Assembly (NCBI GenBank): GCA_021604865.1
Contig: BQJU01000002.1
Location: 62,001 to 126,000, forward strand
Length of the DNA: 64,000 nucleotides
Reading direction: 5' to 3'
Origin: Saprospiraceae bacterium
GTDB lineage: Bacteria > Bacteroidota > Bacteroidia > Chitinophagales > Saprospiraceae
Shown: positions 53,775-63,510 of the stretch, piece after piece
How the letters are laid out: each line of letters starts with the position of its first letter
How positions within the stretch are numbered: the stretch's first letter is position 1
Program-made: the position numbers and the translations under genes
Notes under the pieces: generated by a model
Told to the model about the DNA's origin: nothing
Databases searched by the model: none
Seen by the model: only the letters and a program-made list of their open reading frames with translations

Positions 53775-55415
53775 ATGAAAAAATTAAGCTACACAATTCT
53801 GATCGCTATAGCATTTGTTAGTGCTCTTAGTGCCCAACCTAAGTGGGAGTGGGGTCTATTCGTGGGTGGTGCCAACTACCTGGGAGATCTTGTAGAAACG
53901 GAATGGCCCGTTTTGAAAGAAACGATGCCGGCTGCCGGTTTTTCCCTTGCCTTTACCCCCAATCAGCAGTTCTTTTTTCAAACAAGTATTTTTTATGCTC
54001 GGGTGAAGGGAGATGACCAAAACTTAGATGATGCATTCATTGCAAATTATCGAAACTTCAAATTTGAAAGTGAACTTATCGACCTTTCATTTCAGACCAG
54101 GTTTGAGCTATTTGGAAAGAAGCGCTTCCGATATGAAACCCCATTTAATGGCGTAATTACTCCTTATCTTTTTGGTGGAGTTGGCCTGGTATGGATTAAG
54201 GCCAAACCAGATTTTTCCCTTGCAGATCGGGAAACTTATTTTTTGTTGATTCAGGAAGATAAAGCTGCTGCTCTTGACCAACCTAGGCTAACCATACCAG
54301 TGGGAGCAGGCGTAAAGCTTGACCTGGGCAAAAAAACGGCCTTAATGTTGGATGTTGGTTTCCGTACTTCATTTACCGACTTGTTGGATGGTATTAGCTT
54401 CACCGCTAATCCTGACAAAAACGATTGGTATTTGTTTGGCGGATTGACTTTCGTCAAAAGAATAGGGTATAAAGACACCGATAATGATGGTATTGTTGAT
54501 AAAGAAGATGCCTGTCCGCGCCTGGCAGGTGTGGGAAGCGCACGGGGCTGTCCTGATGCCGATGGAGATGGCGTAGAGGACCTGGAAGACCTTTGCCCAG
54601 ATCGGGCAGGGATATTTGAGCTGAATGGCTGTCCGGATAGCGATGGTGACATGGTCATGGATATGGTAGATGAATGCCCGGATTTGGCAGGACGAGAAAA
54701 AACAAATGGCTGCCCGGATGCAGATAATGATGGAATCAGGGATGCTCATGATGAATGTCCCTGGGAAGTGGGTAATGTGCTTCTGGCTGGCTGTCCGGAT
54801 TGTGATGGCGACGGCATTGCCAACAAAAGCGATTTATGCCCCACAATTCCTGGAAATCCGCTTTTTGGCGGGTGCCCTTTTCCAGACAAAGACAGGGACG
54901 GTATTGCAGACGAAGAAGATTTGTGCCCTACGATCCCTGGCGAGGTAAATATGCGGGGCTGTCCTGATCAGGATAAAGATGGTGTAGCGGATAAAGATGA
55001 CCTCTGCCCGAATATTAAAGGAGAAAAAGACAATTCTGGTTGCCCAAGATTGACTAAAGAAGAAGAAGAAATTTTGCAACTGGCCCAAAAGGAAATACAA
55101 TTTGAAACCGGCAGTGCCATCCTGAAATCCGAATCCCTAAAAACCTTATATCAAATCGTGCAAATCCTAAAAGATTATCCGCATTACCATCTGAGTATCA
55201 GGGGCCATACAGACGATCGGGGGAAAGCATCTTCCAATCAGGAATTGTCTGAAAAACGAGCAAAAGCTTGTTTTGAATTTCTGACAAAGGAAGGGATTCA
55301 ATTGGAAAGAATGACCTACGAAGGGCTGGGCGAAAGTGAGCCAATCGGCAATAATAAAACATCTGATGGCAGAAAATTGAATCGTCGTGTAGAATTTACC
55401 TTATCTTTGGGCTGA
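53775..55415 (+). CDS. OmpA-family outer-membrane protein with barrel, thrombospondin type 3 repeats and peptidoglycan-binding domain
   Basis: 546 residues. Signal peptide 1-21 (LIAIAFVSALSAQ), then a DUF6089-like barrel to about 230 (GLFVGGANYLGDLVE, NPDKNDWYLFGGLTF). Seven calcium-binding TSP3 repeats follow (DTDNDGIVDKEDACP, DADGDGVEDLEDLCP and so on, to about 425). The C-terminal OmpA domain (IQFETGSAILKSES, SIRGHTDDRGKASSNQELSE, KRAKACFEFL, NRRVEFTL) anchors to peptidoglycan. A tether between outer membrane and wall. Its barrel is paralogous to the next gene. Confidence 0.92.
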   Translation: MKKLSYTILIAIAFVSALSAQPKWEWGLFVGGANYLGDLVETEWPVLKETMPAAGFSLAFTPNQQFFFQTSIFYARVKGDDQNLDDAFIANYRNFKFESELIDLSFQTRFELFGKKRFRYETPFNGVITPYLFGGVGLVWIKAKPDFSLADRETYFLLIQEDKAAALDQPRLTIPVGAGVKLDLGKKTALMLDVGFRTSFTDLLDGISFTANPDKNDWYLFGGLTFVKRIGYKDTDNDGIVDKEDACPRLAGVGSARGCPDADGDGVEDLEDLCPDRAGIFELNGCPDSDGDMVMDMVDECPDLAGREKTNGCPDADNDGIRDAHDECPWEVGNVLLAGCPDCDGDGIANKSDLCPTIPGNPLFGGCPFPDKDRDGIADEEDLCPTIPGEVNMRGCPDQDKDGVADKDDLCPNIKGEKDNSGCPRLTKEEEEILQLAQKEIQFETGSAILKSESLKTLYQIVQILKDYPHYHLSIRGHTDDRGKASSNQELSEKRAKACFEFLTKEGIQLERMTYEGLGESEPIGNNKTSDGRKLNRRVEFTLSLG

Positions 55416-55449
55416 AATATCGAATAAGTAAAAAAAATATGTGTCTGCA

Positions 55450-56145
55450 ATGAAAAAAATTTACTTTTTCCTAATCATCCTCTTTTTTGCCAATTCTGTA
55501 AAAGCTCAGTACCAATTTGAGGGCGGAGTATTTGTTGGAATGGCTACCTATCAAGGAGATTTCGTCAAGGAAAATTTCCCATTATTTAAAGAAGGAAATA
55601 TTGCTTTTGGCTTGATGGGGCGCTATGTCCATAGCTATACCTTAGCACTTCGCGGCAATCTTGTTTTTGGCAAAATTTCCGGAAATGATTACAACTACAT
55701 TGACCGGAGAGATCGCGGCTTCCAATTCAGTACGTCCATTACGGAATTGAGCGCTATGATTGAATGGGAACCACTTGGTGCCCGTCGGTATTTATCCGGG
55801 ATTGGATTTAAACAGATCTTTTCGCCTTATCTATTGGTAGGTGCAGGATTAGCAATAACTAATCCCAGGACAGATTATTCCCGCTATGAAGGGGGAAGTG
55901 ACGTTAAAATGGAAATGGACAGGAACGCAAAGTATCTGAAAACCCGTTTTACGCTTCCAGTGGGACTTGGATTTAAATTTGACTTCACGGAAAATTGGGT
56001 CGCATCCTTTGAAATCGGCGTACGTTATGCTTTCACGGATTACCTGGACGGTTTAAGTGCTGCTGGTAACCCCAATGCCAATGATTGGTATCACTTTTCC
56101 GGCGTATCCCTTTTTTATCGCATACCCGGCACCGAAAAGGAATAA
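55450..56145 (+). CDS. DUF6089-like outer-membrane barrel protein, paralogue of the preceding barrel domain
   Basis: 231 residues from the ATG at 55450 (MKKIYFFLIILFF); a GTG three codons earlier is the frame limit. The signal peptide ends VKAQ. GVFVGMATYQGDFVKENFP and TDYLDGLSAAGNPNANDWYHFSG match positions in the upstream OmpA protein's barrel (GLFVGGANYLGDL; TDLLDGISFTANPDKNDWYLFGG). Thus the pair arose by tandem duplication, and only the first carries the TSP3 and OmpA parts. It starts 35 nt after the OmpA gene and ends at a strong hairpin. Confidence 0.78.
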   Translation: MKKIYFFLIILFFANSVKAQYQFEGGVFVGMATYQGDFVKENFPLFKEGNIAFGLMGRYVHSYTLALRGNLVFGKISGNDYNYIDRRDRGFQFSTSITELSAMIEWEPLGARRYLSGIGFKQIFSPYLLVGAGLAITNPRTDYSRYEGGSDVKMEMDRNAKYLKTRFTLPVGLGFKFDFTENWVASFEIGVRYAFTDYLDGLSAAGNPNANDWYHFSGVSLFYRIPGTEKE

Positions 56146-56152
56146 TGGTAGG

Positions 56153-56201
56153 AAACATGAGTCATCGTGAATTTGTCCTAAGTTTGAGATGACTCATGTT
56201 T
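56153..56201. terminator. Bidirectional terminator hairpin, barrel gene / sir2
   Basis: AAACATGAGTCATC (56153-56166) and GATGACTCATGTTT (56188-56201) are perfect 14-bp inverted arms with a 21-nt loop, filling the gap between convergent genes. Confidence 0.8.
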
Positions 56202-56203
56202 AC

Positions 56204-56899
56204 TCATTTGTCTTTCAATAAATCATCGACTACTTTGCGTACACCAATAGTGGCCTTTTCAGCTAATACCTTTAGCTGTTTCATTTGACTCAATTCATAA
56301 TTGATAGAAGGTTTAGGGTCGATGTAATAGATAGAGGCAAATTGGCGGGCATATGCTATCAGGCTAGCCGCAGGATAAACTTGCATGGATGTCCCCACAA
56401 TCAGGATATGATCGGCTTGGGAGGTAACTTTAGCTGCTTGCTCCAGCATTGGCACTTCCTCCCCAAACCAGACAATGTGCGGGCGCAATTGGCTACCCAA
56501 TTCACAATAATCTCCCAGCAGAATATCTTTTTGGCAATCGTATACCAGGTTTGATTTTTTGGTGCTTCTGGATTTAGTCAATTCACCATGCAGGTGGATG
56601 ATGTTTTTGCTTCCCGCTCTTTCATGCAGGTCGTCGACATTTTGGGTGACGATAGAGACGGCGTAGTGTTGCTCCAATTCTTTCAGGGCCAGATGAGCCG
56701 GATTGGGCGTAACCTCTTTGAGTTGTTTCCGTCGTTTGTTATAGAAATCGAGGACCAGCGCCTGGTTTTTAGCCCATCCCTGTGGAGAAGCTACTTCCAT
56801 AATGTCGTGTCCTTCCCACAGTCCTCCCGCATCCCGGAAAGTACTGATGCCGCTTTCAGCACTGATGCCTGCACCTGTTAGTATCACTACTTTTTCCAT
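56204..56899 (-). CDS. Sirtuin NAD-dependent protein deacylase (CobB-like, class III)
   Basis: 231 residues. LTGAGISAESGISTFRDAGG, TQNVDDLHERAG and HLHGEL with the catalytic His are standard. The FYNKRR segment supplies the Tyr-x-x-Arg pair of class III enzymes (SIRT5/CobB), which bind succinyl or malonyl groups. The usual four zinc cysteines are not intact: only two lone cysteines (VYDC, GDYC) occur between the His and RPHIVWFGE, a pattern I associate with this branch. The gene begins inside the end of nnr (13-nt overlap). Confidence 0.92.
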   Translation of the reverse strand: MEKVVILTGAGISAESGISTFRDAGGLWEGHDIMEVASPQGWAKNQALVLDFYNKRRKQLKEVTPNPAHLALKELEQHYAVSIVTQNVDDLHERAGSKNIIHLHGELTKSRSTKKSNLVYDCQKDILLGDYCELGSQLRPHIVWFGEEVPMLEQAAKVTSQADHILIVGTSMQVYPAASLIAYARQFASIYYIDPKPSINYELSQMKQLKVLAEKATIGVRKVVDDLLKDK

Positions 56900-58431
56900 T
56901 TCATTCCTGTTTTTTGATTTGTCAAATCACTTTTTAAATCTCGAAAGGCAGCACCTAATTGATCGACAATATCACTGGCAATCAAGGATTCTTGTTCCGA
57001 GACTTCTGCTGCATGATCGCCAGCCAATCCGTGAATGTATACCCCCAGCAAGGCAGCTTCAAGAGCAGAATAAGATTGAGCCAGTAAAGCACTGATTATA
57101 CCGGTCAAAACATCTCCACTGCCAGCTGTTGCCATTCCGGGATTACCCGTTGAATTAAAATAACACCGTCCATTGGGGGTGCTGATACAGGTGTGGGCCC
57201 CTTTCAAAACGATAAAAACGCCAAGTTTTTTCGATTGGTTCCGCTGTAATTCATTTCGCGAAAAGTCATCCTCACTTTTCCCAAAAAGGCGTTCAAATTC
57301 CTTTGGATGTGGTGTTAAAATACTGTCTTTAGGTATTAAGGATAGTTTCTCTGGATGTTTTCCAAGAATGTTGAGCGCATCGGCATCAAGAACCATTGGT
57401 GCTTTAGCGGCTTCAAGAATTTTAAAAAATGCATTAACAACCGGAAGACCCTGATCGATGCCACAACCGATTCCTATGCTGCTGTATGGATCGAGAGAGG
57501 GAACTTCTGATAAAAAAAATTGATGTTGATCAATACTTACCATGGCCTCAGGTACACTGATTTGAAGGATCTCGTAGGCACATTTCGGGGCATGAATACT
57601 AACTAGCCCGACGCCAGCACGTAAACAAGCTTTGGTGGCAAGGATGGCTGCTCCAACCTTGCCATAACTACCCGCAATGATCAACGCATGACCGTAAGTC
57701 CCTTTGTGATCGTATTTGCCACGTTGATGAAGTATAGGTCGAATAAGGCCGATATCCAGGTAATAAAAAGGCGTTACCAATTGCGCTAAAAAAGTTTGTG
57801 AGAGGCCAATACTTCTAAAAATCCAATGGCCGGTATAAGCCTGGTTTTGGGGGAATAGGAAAGCTAACTTTGGCAACTCAAAGCTAAAGGTAAAGTCGGC
57901 CTGAATGGCAACACCCGTTGTTGGGCGATCGGAGAAAAGTCCTGATGGAATATCTACGGAGACAATGGGCATATTCATAGAATTGAGGCATTCAATGAGA
58001 GTTGCCCAATAACCTGTTACAGGGCGATTTAACCCCGAGCCAAAAATGGCATCAATGATCAAGCCTCCTTTTTCCAGTTTAGGTAATGCATCATTTTCCT
58101 TGAGTTCTATTAGGGGGATATCGGATCGGGGGGGTAATCGCTCTAAGTTGTTCTTGAAATCTGTTGATACCTGGTTTCCAATCCGGCAAAGGTAAATGCG
58201 AACGGGATACATACGTTGATATAATAATCTAGCAATCGCCAAACCATCGCCACCATTATTTCCCGGCCCGCATAAAACATGAATGGTCTGGTCCGGGTCA
58301 CTAAAGTTTTGTTTATACCAATCTACAAGGCACAGACTGGCTCTTTCCATCAAATCTAGCGAGGAAATAGGTTCATTATTAATGGTATATTGGTCCAATT
58401 CCCGAGTCTGAGCTGCACTGATTATCTTCAT
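56887..58431 (-). CDS. nnr: Bifunctional NAD(P)H-hydrate epimerase / ADP-dependent NAD(P)HX dehydratase
   Basis: 514 residues, repairing hydrated NADH and NADPH. The N-terminal epimerase (YjeF_N, about 1-215) shows CGPGNNGGDGLAIARLL and IVSVDIPSGL. The C-terminal dehydratase (YjeF/carbohydrate-kinase fold, 220-514) shows HALIIAGSYGKVGAA, LTPHPKEFERLFG and GNPGMATAGSGDVLTGIISALLAQ with the catalytic Asp. Overlaps the downstream sirtuin gene by 13 nt, linking NAD repair with an NAD-consuming enzyme. Divergent from the CoA-transferase gene with 53 nt between. Confidence 0.95.
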   Translation of the reverse strand: MKIISAAQTRELDQYTINNEPISSLDLMERASLCLVDWYKQNFSDPDQTIHVLCGPGNNGGDGLAIARLLYQRMYPVRIYLCRIGNQVSTDFKNNLERLPPRSDIPLIELKENDALPKLEKGGLIIDAIFGSGLNRPVTGYWATLIECLNSMNMPIVSVDIPSGLFSDRPTTGVAIQADFTFSFELPKLAFLFPQNQAYTGHWIFRSIGLSQTFLAQLVTPFYYLDIGLIRPILHQRGKYDHKGTYGHALIIAGSYGKVGAAILATKACLRAGVGLVSIHAPKCAYEILQISVPEAMVSIDQHQFFLSEVPSLDPYSSIGIGCGIDQGLPVVNAFFKILEAAKAPMVLDADALNILGKHPEKLSLIPKDSILTPHPKEFERLFGKSEDDFSRNELQRNQSKKLGVFIVLKGAHTCISTPNGRCYFNSTGNPGMATAGSGDVLTGIISALLAQSYSALEAALLGVYIHGLAGDHAAEVSEQESLIASDIVDQLGAAFRDLKSDLTNQKTGMKWKK

Positions 58432-58484
58432 GCCGCTTTTTTTATAGCTAGTATAAACTTATTTGCTCAAAATCAGCAATTAAA

Positions 58485-59564
58485 ATGAACTCATTTTTTT
58501 CGGATCTTAAAGTAATGGAATTGGCAAGCGTTTTAGCAGGGCCAGCAGTTGGGCAATTTTTTGCCGAACTGGGCGCAGAAGTCATCAAAGTAGAAAATAA
58601 AACCACCAATGGTGACATCACCCGGCGCTGGAAATTGCCCGGCGAACCGCCAAAGGCTACGGAATCGGCCTATTATTGCAGTGTCAATTGGGGAAAAAAA
58701 GTACATCTACTGGATTTATCCCAGGAGTCTGACCGGGAACAGGTCTACAAATGGATCAGGGAGACGGATATTGTAATCAGTAATTTTAAATTGAGTTCGG
58801 CACAAAGGATGGGACTTGATTACGAAAGCCTTTATACAAAAAACCCTCGCCTGATTTATGCACAATTAACGGCTTTTGGTGAAACGGAATCCCGGACGGC
58901 CTTTGATGTGGTTTTACAGGCGGAGGCAGGTTTTTTATACATGTCGGGGGAAGCTGGCAGACCGCCAGTGAAAATGCCCGTGGCTTTAATTGATTTGCTA
59001 GCAGCTCACCAGCTCAAGGAAGGCATTTTGCTAGCTTTGATGCAACGCATGAAAACCGGCAAGGGAAGTTATGTTTCGACCTCCCTATTGGCTTCGGCGC
59101 TGTCTTCTCTGGCCAATCAGGCCACCAATTGGCTGATGGGTGCTCATATTCCCCAGCCAATGGGCAGTCAGCATCCTAATATAGCGCCCTATGGAGACAT
59201 CTTTTATACGCTGGATCAAAAACCCATTGTTTTGGCAGCAGGCACCGAAAAACAATTTGTCGAATTATGTAAATGTCTAAAAATCAACAACCTGATTGAT
59301 GATGCCCGCTTTAAGCGAAATGTAGACCGGGTCAAAAACCGGCAAGCCTTAATTGATCTTCTATCTCAGGCGATTCAACAAGAAACCCGTGATGAATTGA
59401 TGGAGAAATTGCACCAGAACAGTGTACCGGCGGGTAGTATTCGTAATATGCAGGAGGTTTTTGAAATGCCGATGGCCAAGTCTATGATCCTCAGGGAACA
59501 ATTAGATGATGGCCGCACCAGTCAATGCGTCAAAACGGTTGCTTTTGAATTGCGACAACTGTAA
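58485..59564 (+). CDS. CaiB/BaiF (class III) CoA-transferase family protein
   Basis: 359 residues. LKVMELASVLAGPAVGQFFAELGAEVIKVEN at the start (here read in parts), NWGKKVHLLDL, DIVISNFKLSSAQRMGLDY and YAQLTAFGE are the family's CoA-binding core. VALIDLLAAHQLKEG supplies the aspartate thought to carry the acyl group, and EKQFVELCKCLKINNL and PAGSIRNMQEVF follow in the small domain. Substrate acids are not predictable, and no acyl-CoA dehydrogenase or other partner gene is adjacent. Slightly short for the family but with all core parts. Confidence 0.9.
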   Translation: MNSFFSDLKVMELASVLAGPAVGQFFAELGAEVIKVENKTTNGDITRRWKLPGEPPKATESAYYCSVNWGKKVHLLDLSQESDREQVYKWIRETDIVISNFKLSSAQRMGLDYESLYTKNPRLIYAQLTAFGETESRTAFDVVLQAEAGFLYMSGEAGRPPVKMPVALIDLLAAHQLKEGILLALMQRMKTGKGSYVSTSLLASALSSLANQATNWLMGAHIPQPMGSQHPNIAPYGDIFYTLDQKPIVLAAGTEKQFVELCKCLKINNLIDDARFKRNVDRVKNRQALIDLLSQAIQQETRDELMEKLHQNSVPAGSIRNMQEVFEMPMAKSMILREQLDDGRTSQCVKTVAFELRQL

Positions 59565-59605
59565 GAATAATTTAAACGCAATAGTCATTGGCATTCAACA
59601 TCGAA

Positions 59606-62600
59606 ATGACTAAATTTAAGCGTAAAATAAACCAAACCCTGATTGATTTGAAAAATGGCATAATAGTCCTCGCGCTCTGTTTAATATTACCAGGAATGCT
59701 CAAAGCCACCCATATTGTGGGAGGAGAAATGAATTATACCTGTCTGGGCAATGATCAATATGAAATCACTCTAACCATTTTCCGGGATTGCTTTTATGGT
59801 GACCCGAATGCCTGGTTTGACGATCCTGCCTCCATTGGGGTTTTTAATCAGAATAATGAATTACTTCAGAATATCCTGGTACCCTTAATGAATAATGATA
59901 CGCTGGCACCCGTACTTTCCAGCGAGTGTTTGGTGGTTCCCCCTGATGTGTGTGTGCACACGACAACCTATCGCACCACCATTGTATTGCCGCCCATTAG
60001 TGGGGGATATCAACTAGCCTACCAAAGATGTTGCCGCAATCAAACTATTGCCAATATCATTGACCCCCTTGGTACGGGGGCAACCTATGGCGTTACGATT
60101 TCTGAACGTGCGCTTCAGGAATGTAATACCAATGCTAAATTTCAACAATGGCCGCCGCTATACATTTGTGTCAACGAACCCATTCTGTTTGACCAGTCAG
60201 CAATAGATATTGATGGAGATTCTATTGTCTACAAATTGTGCACGCCACTACAGGGTGCTTCTCAAAACATTCCCATTCCACAGCCACCCAATGCACCTCC
60301 TTATCAAACAGTTGTCTGGAATGATCCTCCCTACAATCAATCGAATATGCTCAACGGCTCACCAGGCGATCCGCCTTTACAAATTGACAGCCAAACGGGT
60401 TTGTTAACCGGTTTGCCAAATACGGTGGGCCAATTTGTGGTGGGAATTTGTATTGAAGAGTACCGGGATGGCGAACTGATTTCTACTACAAGAAGAGATT
60501 TTCAATACAACGTAGGCATTTGTGGTCAGTCATCAGCGGCTTTTTTTGCACCGGAAATTCAATGTGGAAGCCTGACCGTAGAACTGGATAATCAATCGCT
60601 TGGTGCCGAAAACTACCTGTGGCAATTTGGTGATCCCAATAACCCCGGATTTACCTCAAATGAGGTGAACCCGGTTTATTCCTATGCCGATACCGGATTG
60701 TATACAATAACCCTGATTACAGAACCCGGTAATATTTGTACCGATACCTTTTCTCAGGAAGTTTACCTTCAATATGCTTCCCTGACCGCTGATTTTGATT
60801 ATGAAATAGTTTCCTGTACGGATTCTCTAACCATCCAGGTGACTGATTTATCTGCAGATTCCCTATTCGATATTGCGACCTGGTCGTGGGAATTATCCCC
60901 TTATGGCCTGACCTCGGATCTTCAGAACCCTGTGTTTAATATTACCTCGGGTGATGTGGAGGCAGTACTAACTTTAGTGGTCACGGCTGAAAATGGATGT
61001 CAGGTTACCCTGTCGGAAGAATTTTTTATAGAATATATCCAGGAGGAATTATCCTTTGATAGCATTCGAATATGCCGGGGTGATTCTGTTTTTCTCAATG
61101 CCAATTTTAATGAAAACTATACCTTTAATTGGGGCCCTTCGGAGGGGTTAAGCGCAACAGATGTTCCCAATCCCAATGCTAAACCATTGGAAACCACGAC
61201 CTATTTTGTCACCATTACAGATGATCAGGGTTGTAGTTTATTGTTGAATACAACCGTTGAAGTCATTCAGCCTTATGCGCTGGTACCGCCTCCTGACACT
61301 GTGATTTGCGCTGCTGAACTGGTGGTTTCCGTGCCTGCTGCGAATGGCATCTCCTTTGTATGGGCACTTGATGAAAATTTTGACCAAATCATCTCCATGA
61401 CGGAAACGGCAGTAGTGGCACCAATAGGGGAGGAGACCTATTATTTGATGGCCACGGACAGCAATATGTGCCGGGCGGTGGAGTCCTTTACCATAACCGG
61501 CAATTCGGTGAATATCCGCACCATCCCCGATACCATTATTTGTCTTGGCGAGACCACTATTGTAGGGGTTTTTAATCTGGATCCAATTGATGAGCTAACC
61601 TATATGTGGGAACCGGTGGGACAGATTCTTTCCGATCCGACGAATTCGGCAATTCTGGTGAAGCCCTCTATCACGGGCCCGATTAATTATATAGTAAATG
61701 TCGAAAATCAATTTGGCTGCAAAGGTATTGACTCTACTATTGTTACAGTAATTGATACAACTTCGCAGATGGATTTTACCTCAACGGTGCAATGTAGTGG
61801 CTATTCTGTACAATTTGCATCCACCAGTGTCAATGCACCCTTTTTTCGATGGTATTTTGGCGATCCAGCCAATCCTGGTTTTTATGGCGAAGGAGCTTCT
61901 GTGGAGTACATTTATCCAGGCCCTGGTACCTACGAATTGTTAATCACCTATGGTCCTGAAATTCGTTGCCCCGATACCTTGATACAAAATATCGTTGTGG
62001 AAGAATCTATGATCACACCCGCCTTTGATTGGGAGATGGTCAGTTGTGGTGATACCGCCATTTTTCAGTTGACGGATCAATCCCAAAACCTGCAAAGTAA
62101 TATTGTCGGATGGCAATGGACCTTGGTGGATACCCCATTTTCTGACGAACAAAATCCATTGCTCTATCTTACCGAAAGTGGAGCATACGAAGTAACTCTG
62201 TCAATTTTTTCAGATGATGGTTGTGAGGATCAGATTACGGAAATTATTGAGATTCAATTGATTGATTTGCCACTTCCCGATTCTATACTAATTTGTGAAG
62301 GCGATTCCCTTATACTCAACCCGAATGGCGACCCAAATTTGATGTATACCTGGGCCCCTGAATCCCTGTTTCTGGATGTCAATGCGGTCAGCCCTGTGGT
62401 ATTTCCTACTGAAGACACAGCTTATAGTGTACACCTCACCAATCCTGTTACAGGCTGTGAAGTAGACCGCAATATTATGGTGTCTATCAATCCGATTTTT
62501 GACTATCAGTTGACAATGGACACCTTGAATTGTAACCTTTCAGGTGATTTGGCCGTTACCAGTCCTGAATCGCTTGACTATCTATGGGCAAACGACCCTG

Positions 62601-63496
62601 CATTTGCAGATATCGTTGGTAATGTGGCTATTGTGCCGGTAGGTTTCAGTGGAGCACGTACTTTTTATCTCCGGATGACTGATGAGGTGGGGTGTGTGAT
62701 AGAGGACAGCCTGACCTTGATTAATGGAGGTTTTGCCATCAATGTTCCCTCTGTGAATATGTGTCTGGGAGATACAGCTATGTTACATGCGGTGGATGAT
62801 TTCAACGGCCCATTGACGTATATCTGGACATCAGCAGCTGAAATTCTCAGTGATCCGACGGCTGGAGAAATAATGGTGAGCCCGGCCCAAAACTCAATTT
62901 ATAACCTCGAAGCTTTTAATGAATTTGGCTGCAGCGCCACGGCATTGGCAGCGGTAAGTGTGTTTGAGTCTGGTGTTACAATTGACATTTCGGCAGATCC
63001 CGACACCATTTTTTTTGGTGAATCTACCCAATTAATCGCCACCGAAAATCTAGATTTTATCTACAATTGGATGCCTGAGGGGAGCCTTAGTGATCCCAAT
63101 ATTTTCAACCCATTGGCAAGCCCGGAAGAAACGACTACCTATACCCTTATTGTCACTCAGGGCAATGGCTGTGGGAACCAGGCGTTGGTCACTATAACAG
63201 TGCTTAACCCCAATTGTACCGAACCTCACATATTCATTCCCAATGGGTTTACCCCAAATGGTGATGGGCTAAATGATGAACTGGAAGTGTTTGGCAATTC
63301 CATCGACGAAATGTACCTCGTTATTTATAATCGCTGGGGGCAACAGGTTTTTGAAGCCCATTCTCAGGCAGAGAAATGGGATGGTACTTTTGAAGGGAAA
63401 GCTTTAAGCCCTGATGTTTTTGGCTATTATTTGCGGGTAAACTGTTTTAATGGAGAGGAATTTTTTAAGAAAGGTAATATTACATTGATAAAATAA
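59606..63496 (+). CDS. Large secreted T9SS protein with PKD domains and gliding-motility-type C-terminal domain
   Basis: 1296 residues from the ATG at 59606 (MTKFKRK); an upstream TTG in frame is less likely. The signal segment ends before KATHIVGGEMNYTC, a widespread mature N-terminus in Bacteroidota surface proteins. After an N-terminal domain of about 280 residues come PKD-type units (YLWQFGDPNNPGF; FFRWYFGDPANPGF) alternating with Ig-like units containing W-x-P and Cys pairs. The last ~90 residues are CHU_C (IFIPNGFTPNGDGLNDELEV, KWDGTFEGK, NGEEFFKKGNITLIK), routing the protein through the T9SS. Probably surface-bound; function unknown. Followed after 14 nt by the DUF3857 gene. Confidence 0.87.
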   Translation: MTKFKRKINQTLIDLKNGIIVLALCLILPGMLKATHIVGGEMNYTCLGNDQYEITLTIFRDCFYGDPNAWFDDPASIGVFNQNNELLQNILVPLMNNDTLAPVLSSECLVVPPDVCVHTTTYRTTIVLPPISGGYQLAYQRCCRNQTIANIIDPLGTGATYGVTISERALQECNTNAKFQQWPPLYICVNEPILFDQSAIDIDGDSIVYKLCTPLQGASQNIPIPQPPNAPPYQTVVWNDPPYNQSNMLNGSPGDPPLQIDSQTGLLTGLPNTVGQFVVGICIEEYRDGELISTTRRDFQYNVGICGQSSAAFFAPEIQCGSLTVELDNQSLGAENYLWQFGDPNNPGFTSNEVNPVYSYADTGLYTITLITEPGNICTDTFSQEVYLQYASLTADFDYEIVSCTDSLTIQVTDLSADSLFDIATWSWELSPYGLTSDLQNPVFNITSGDVEAVLTLVVTAENGCQVTLSEEFFIEYIQEELSFDSIRICRGDSVFLNANFNENYTFNWGPSEGLSATDVPNPNAKPLETTTYFVTITDDQGCSLLLNTTVEVIQPYALVPPPDTVICAAELVVSVPAANGISFVWALDENFDQIISMTETAVVAPIGEETYYLMATDSNMCRAVESFTITGNSVNIRTIPDTIICLGETTIVGVFNLDPIDELTYMWEPVGQILSDPTNSAILVKPSITGPINYIVNVENQFGCKGIDSTIVTVIDTTSQMDFTSTVQCSGYSVQFASTSVNAPFFRWYFGDPANPGFYGEGASVEYIYPGPGTYELLITYGPEIRCPDTLIQNIVVEESMITPAFDWEMVSCGDTAIFQLTDQSQNLQSNIVGWQWTLVDTPFSDEQNPLLYLTESGAYEVTLSIFSDDGCEDQITEIIEIQLIDLPLPDSILICEGDSLILNPNGDPNLMYTWAPESLFLDVNAVSPVVFPTEDTAYSVHLTNPVTGCEVDRNIMVSINPIFDYQLTMDTLNCNLSGDLAVTSPESLDYLWANDPAFADIVGNVAIVPVGFSGARTFYLRMTDEVGCVIEDSLTLINGGFAINVPSVNMCLGDTAMLHAVDDFNGPLTYIWTSAAEILSDPTAGEIMVSPAQNSIYNLEAFNEFGCSATALAAVSVFESGVTIDISADPDTIFFGESTQLIATENLDFIYNWMPEGSLSDPNIFNPLASPEETTTYTLIVTQGNGCGNQALVTITVLNPNCTEPHIFIPNGFTPNGDGLNDELEVFGNSIDEMYLVIYNRWGQQVFEAHSQAEKWDGTFEGKALSPDVFGYYLRVNCFNGEEFFKKGNITLIK

Positions 63497-63510
63497 TTGA
63501 AAAAGGATTC

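Noticed and set aside
53284-53821. Small plus-strand frames after nrdA (53284-53553, 53573-53821)
   Set aside because: One overlaps the nrd terminator and neither has a recognisable motif or ribosome-binding context.
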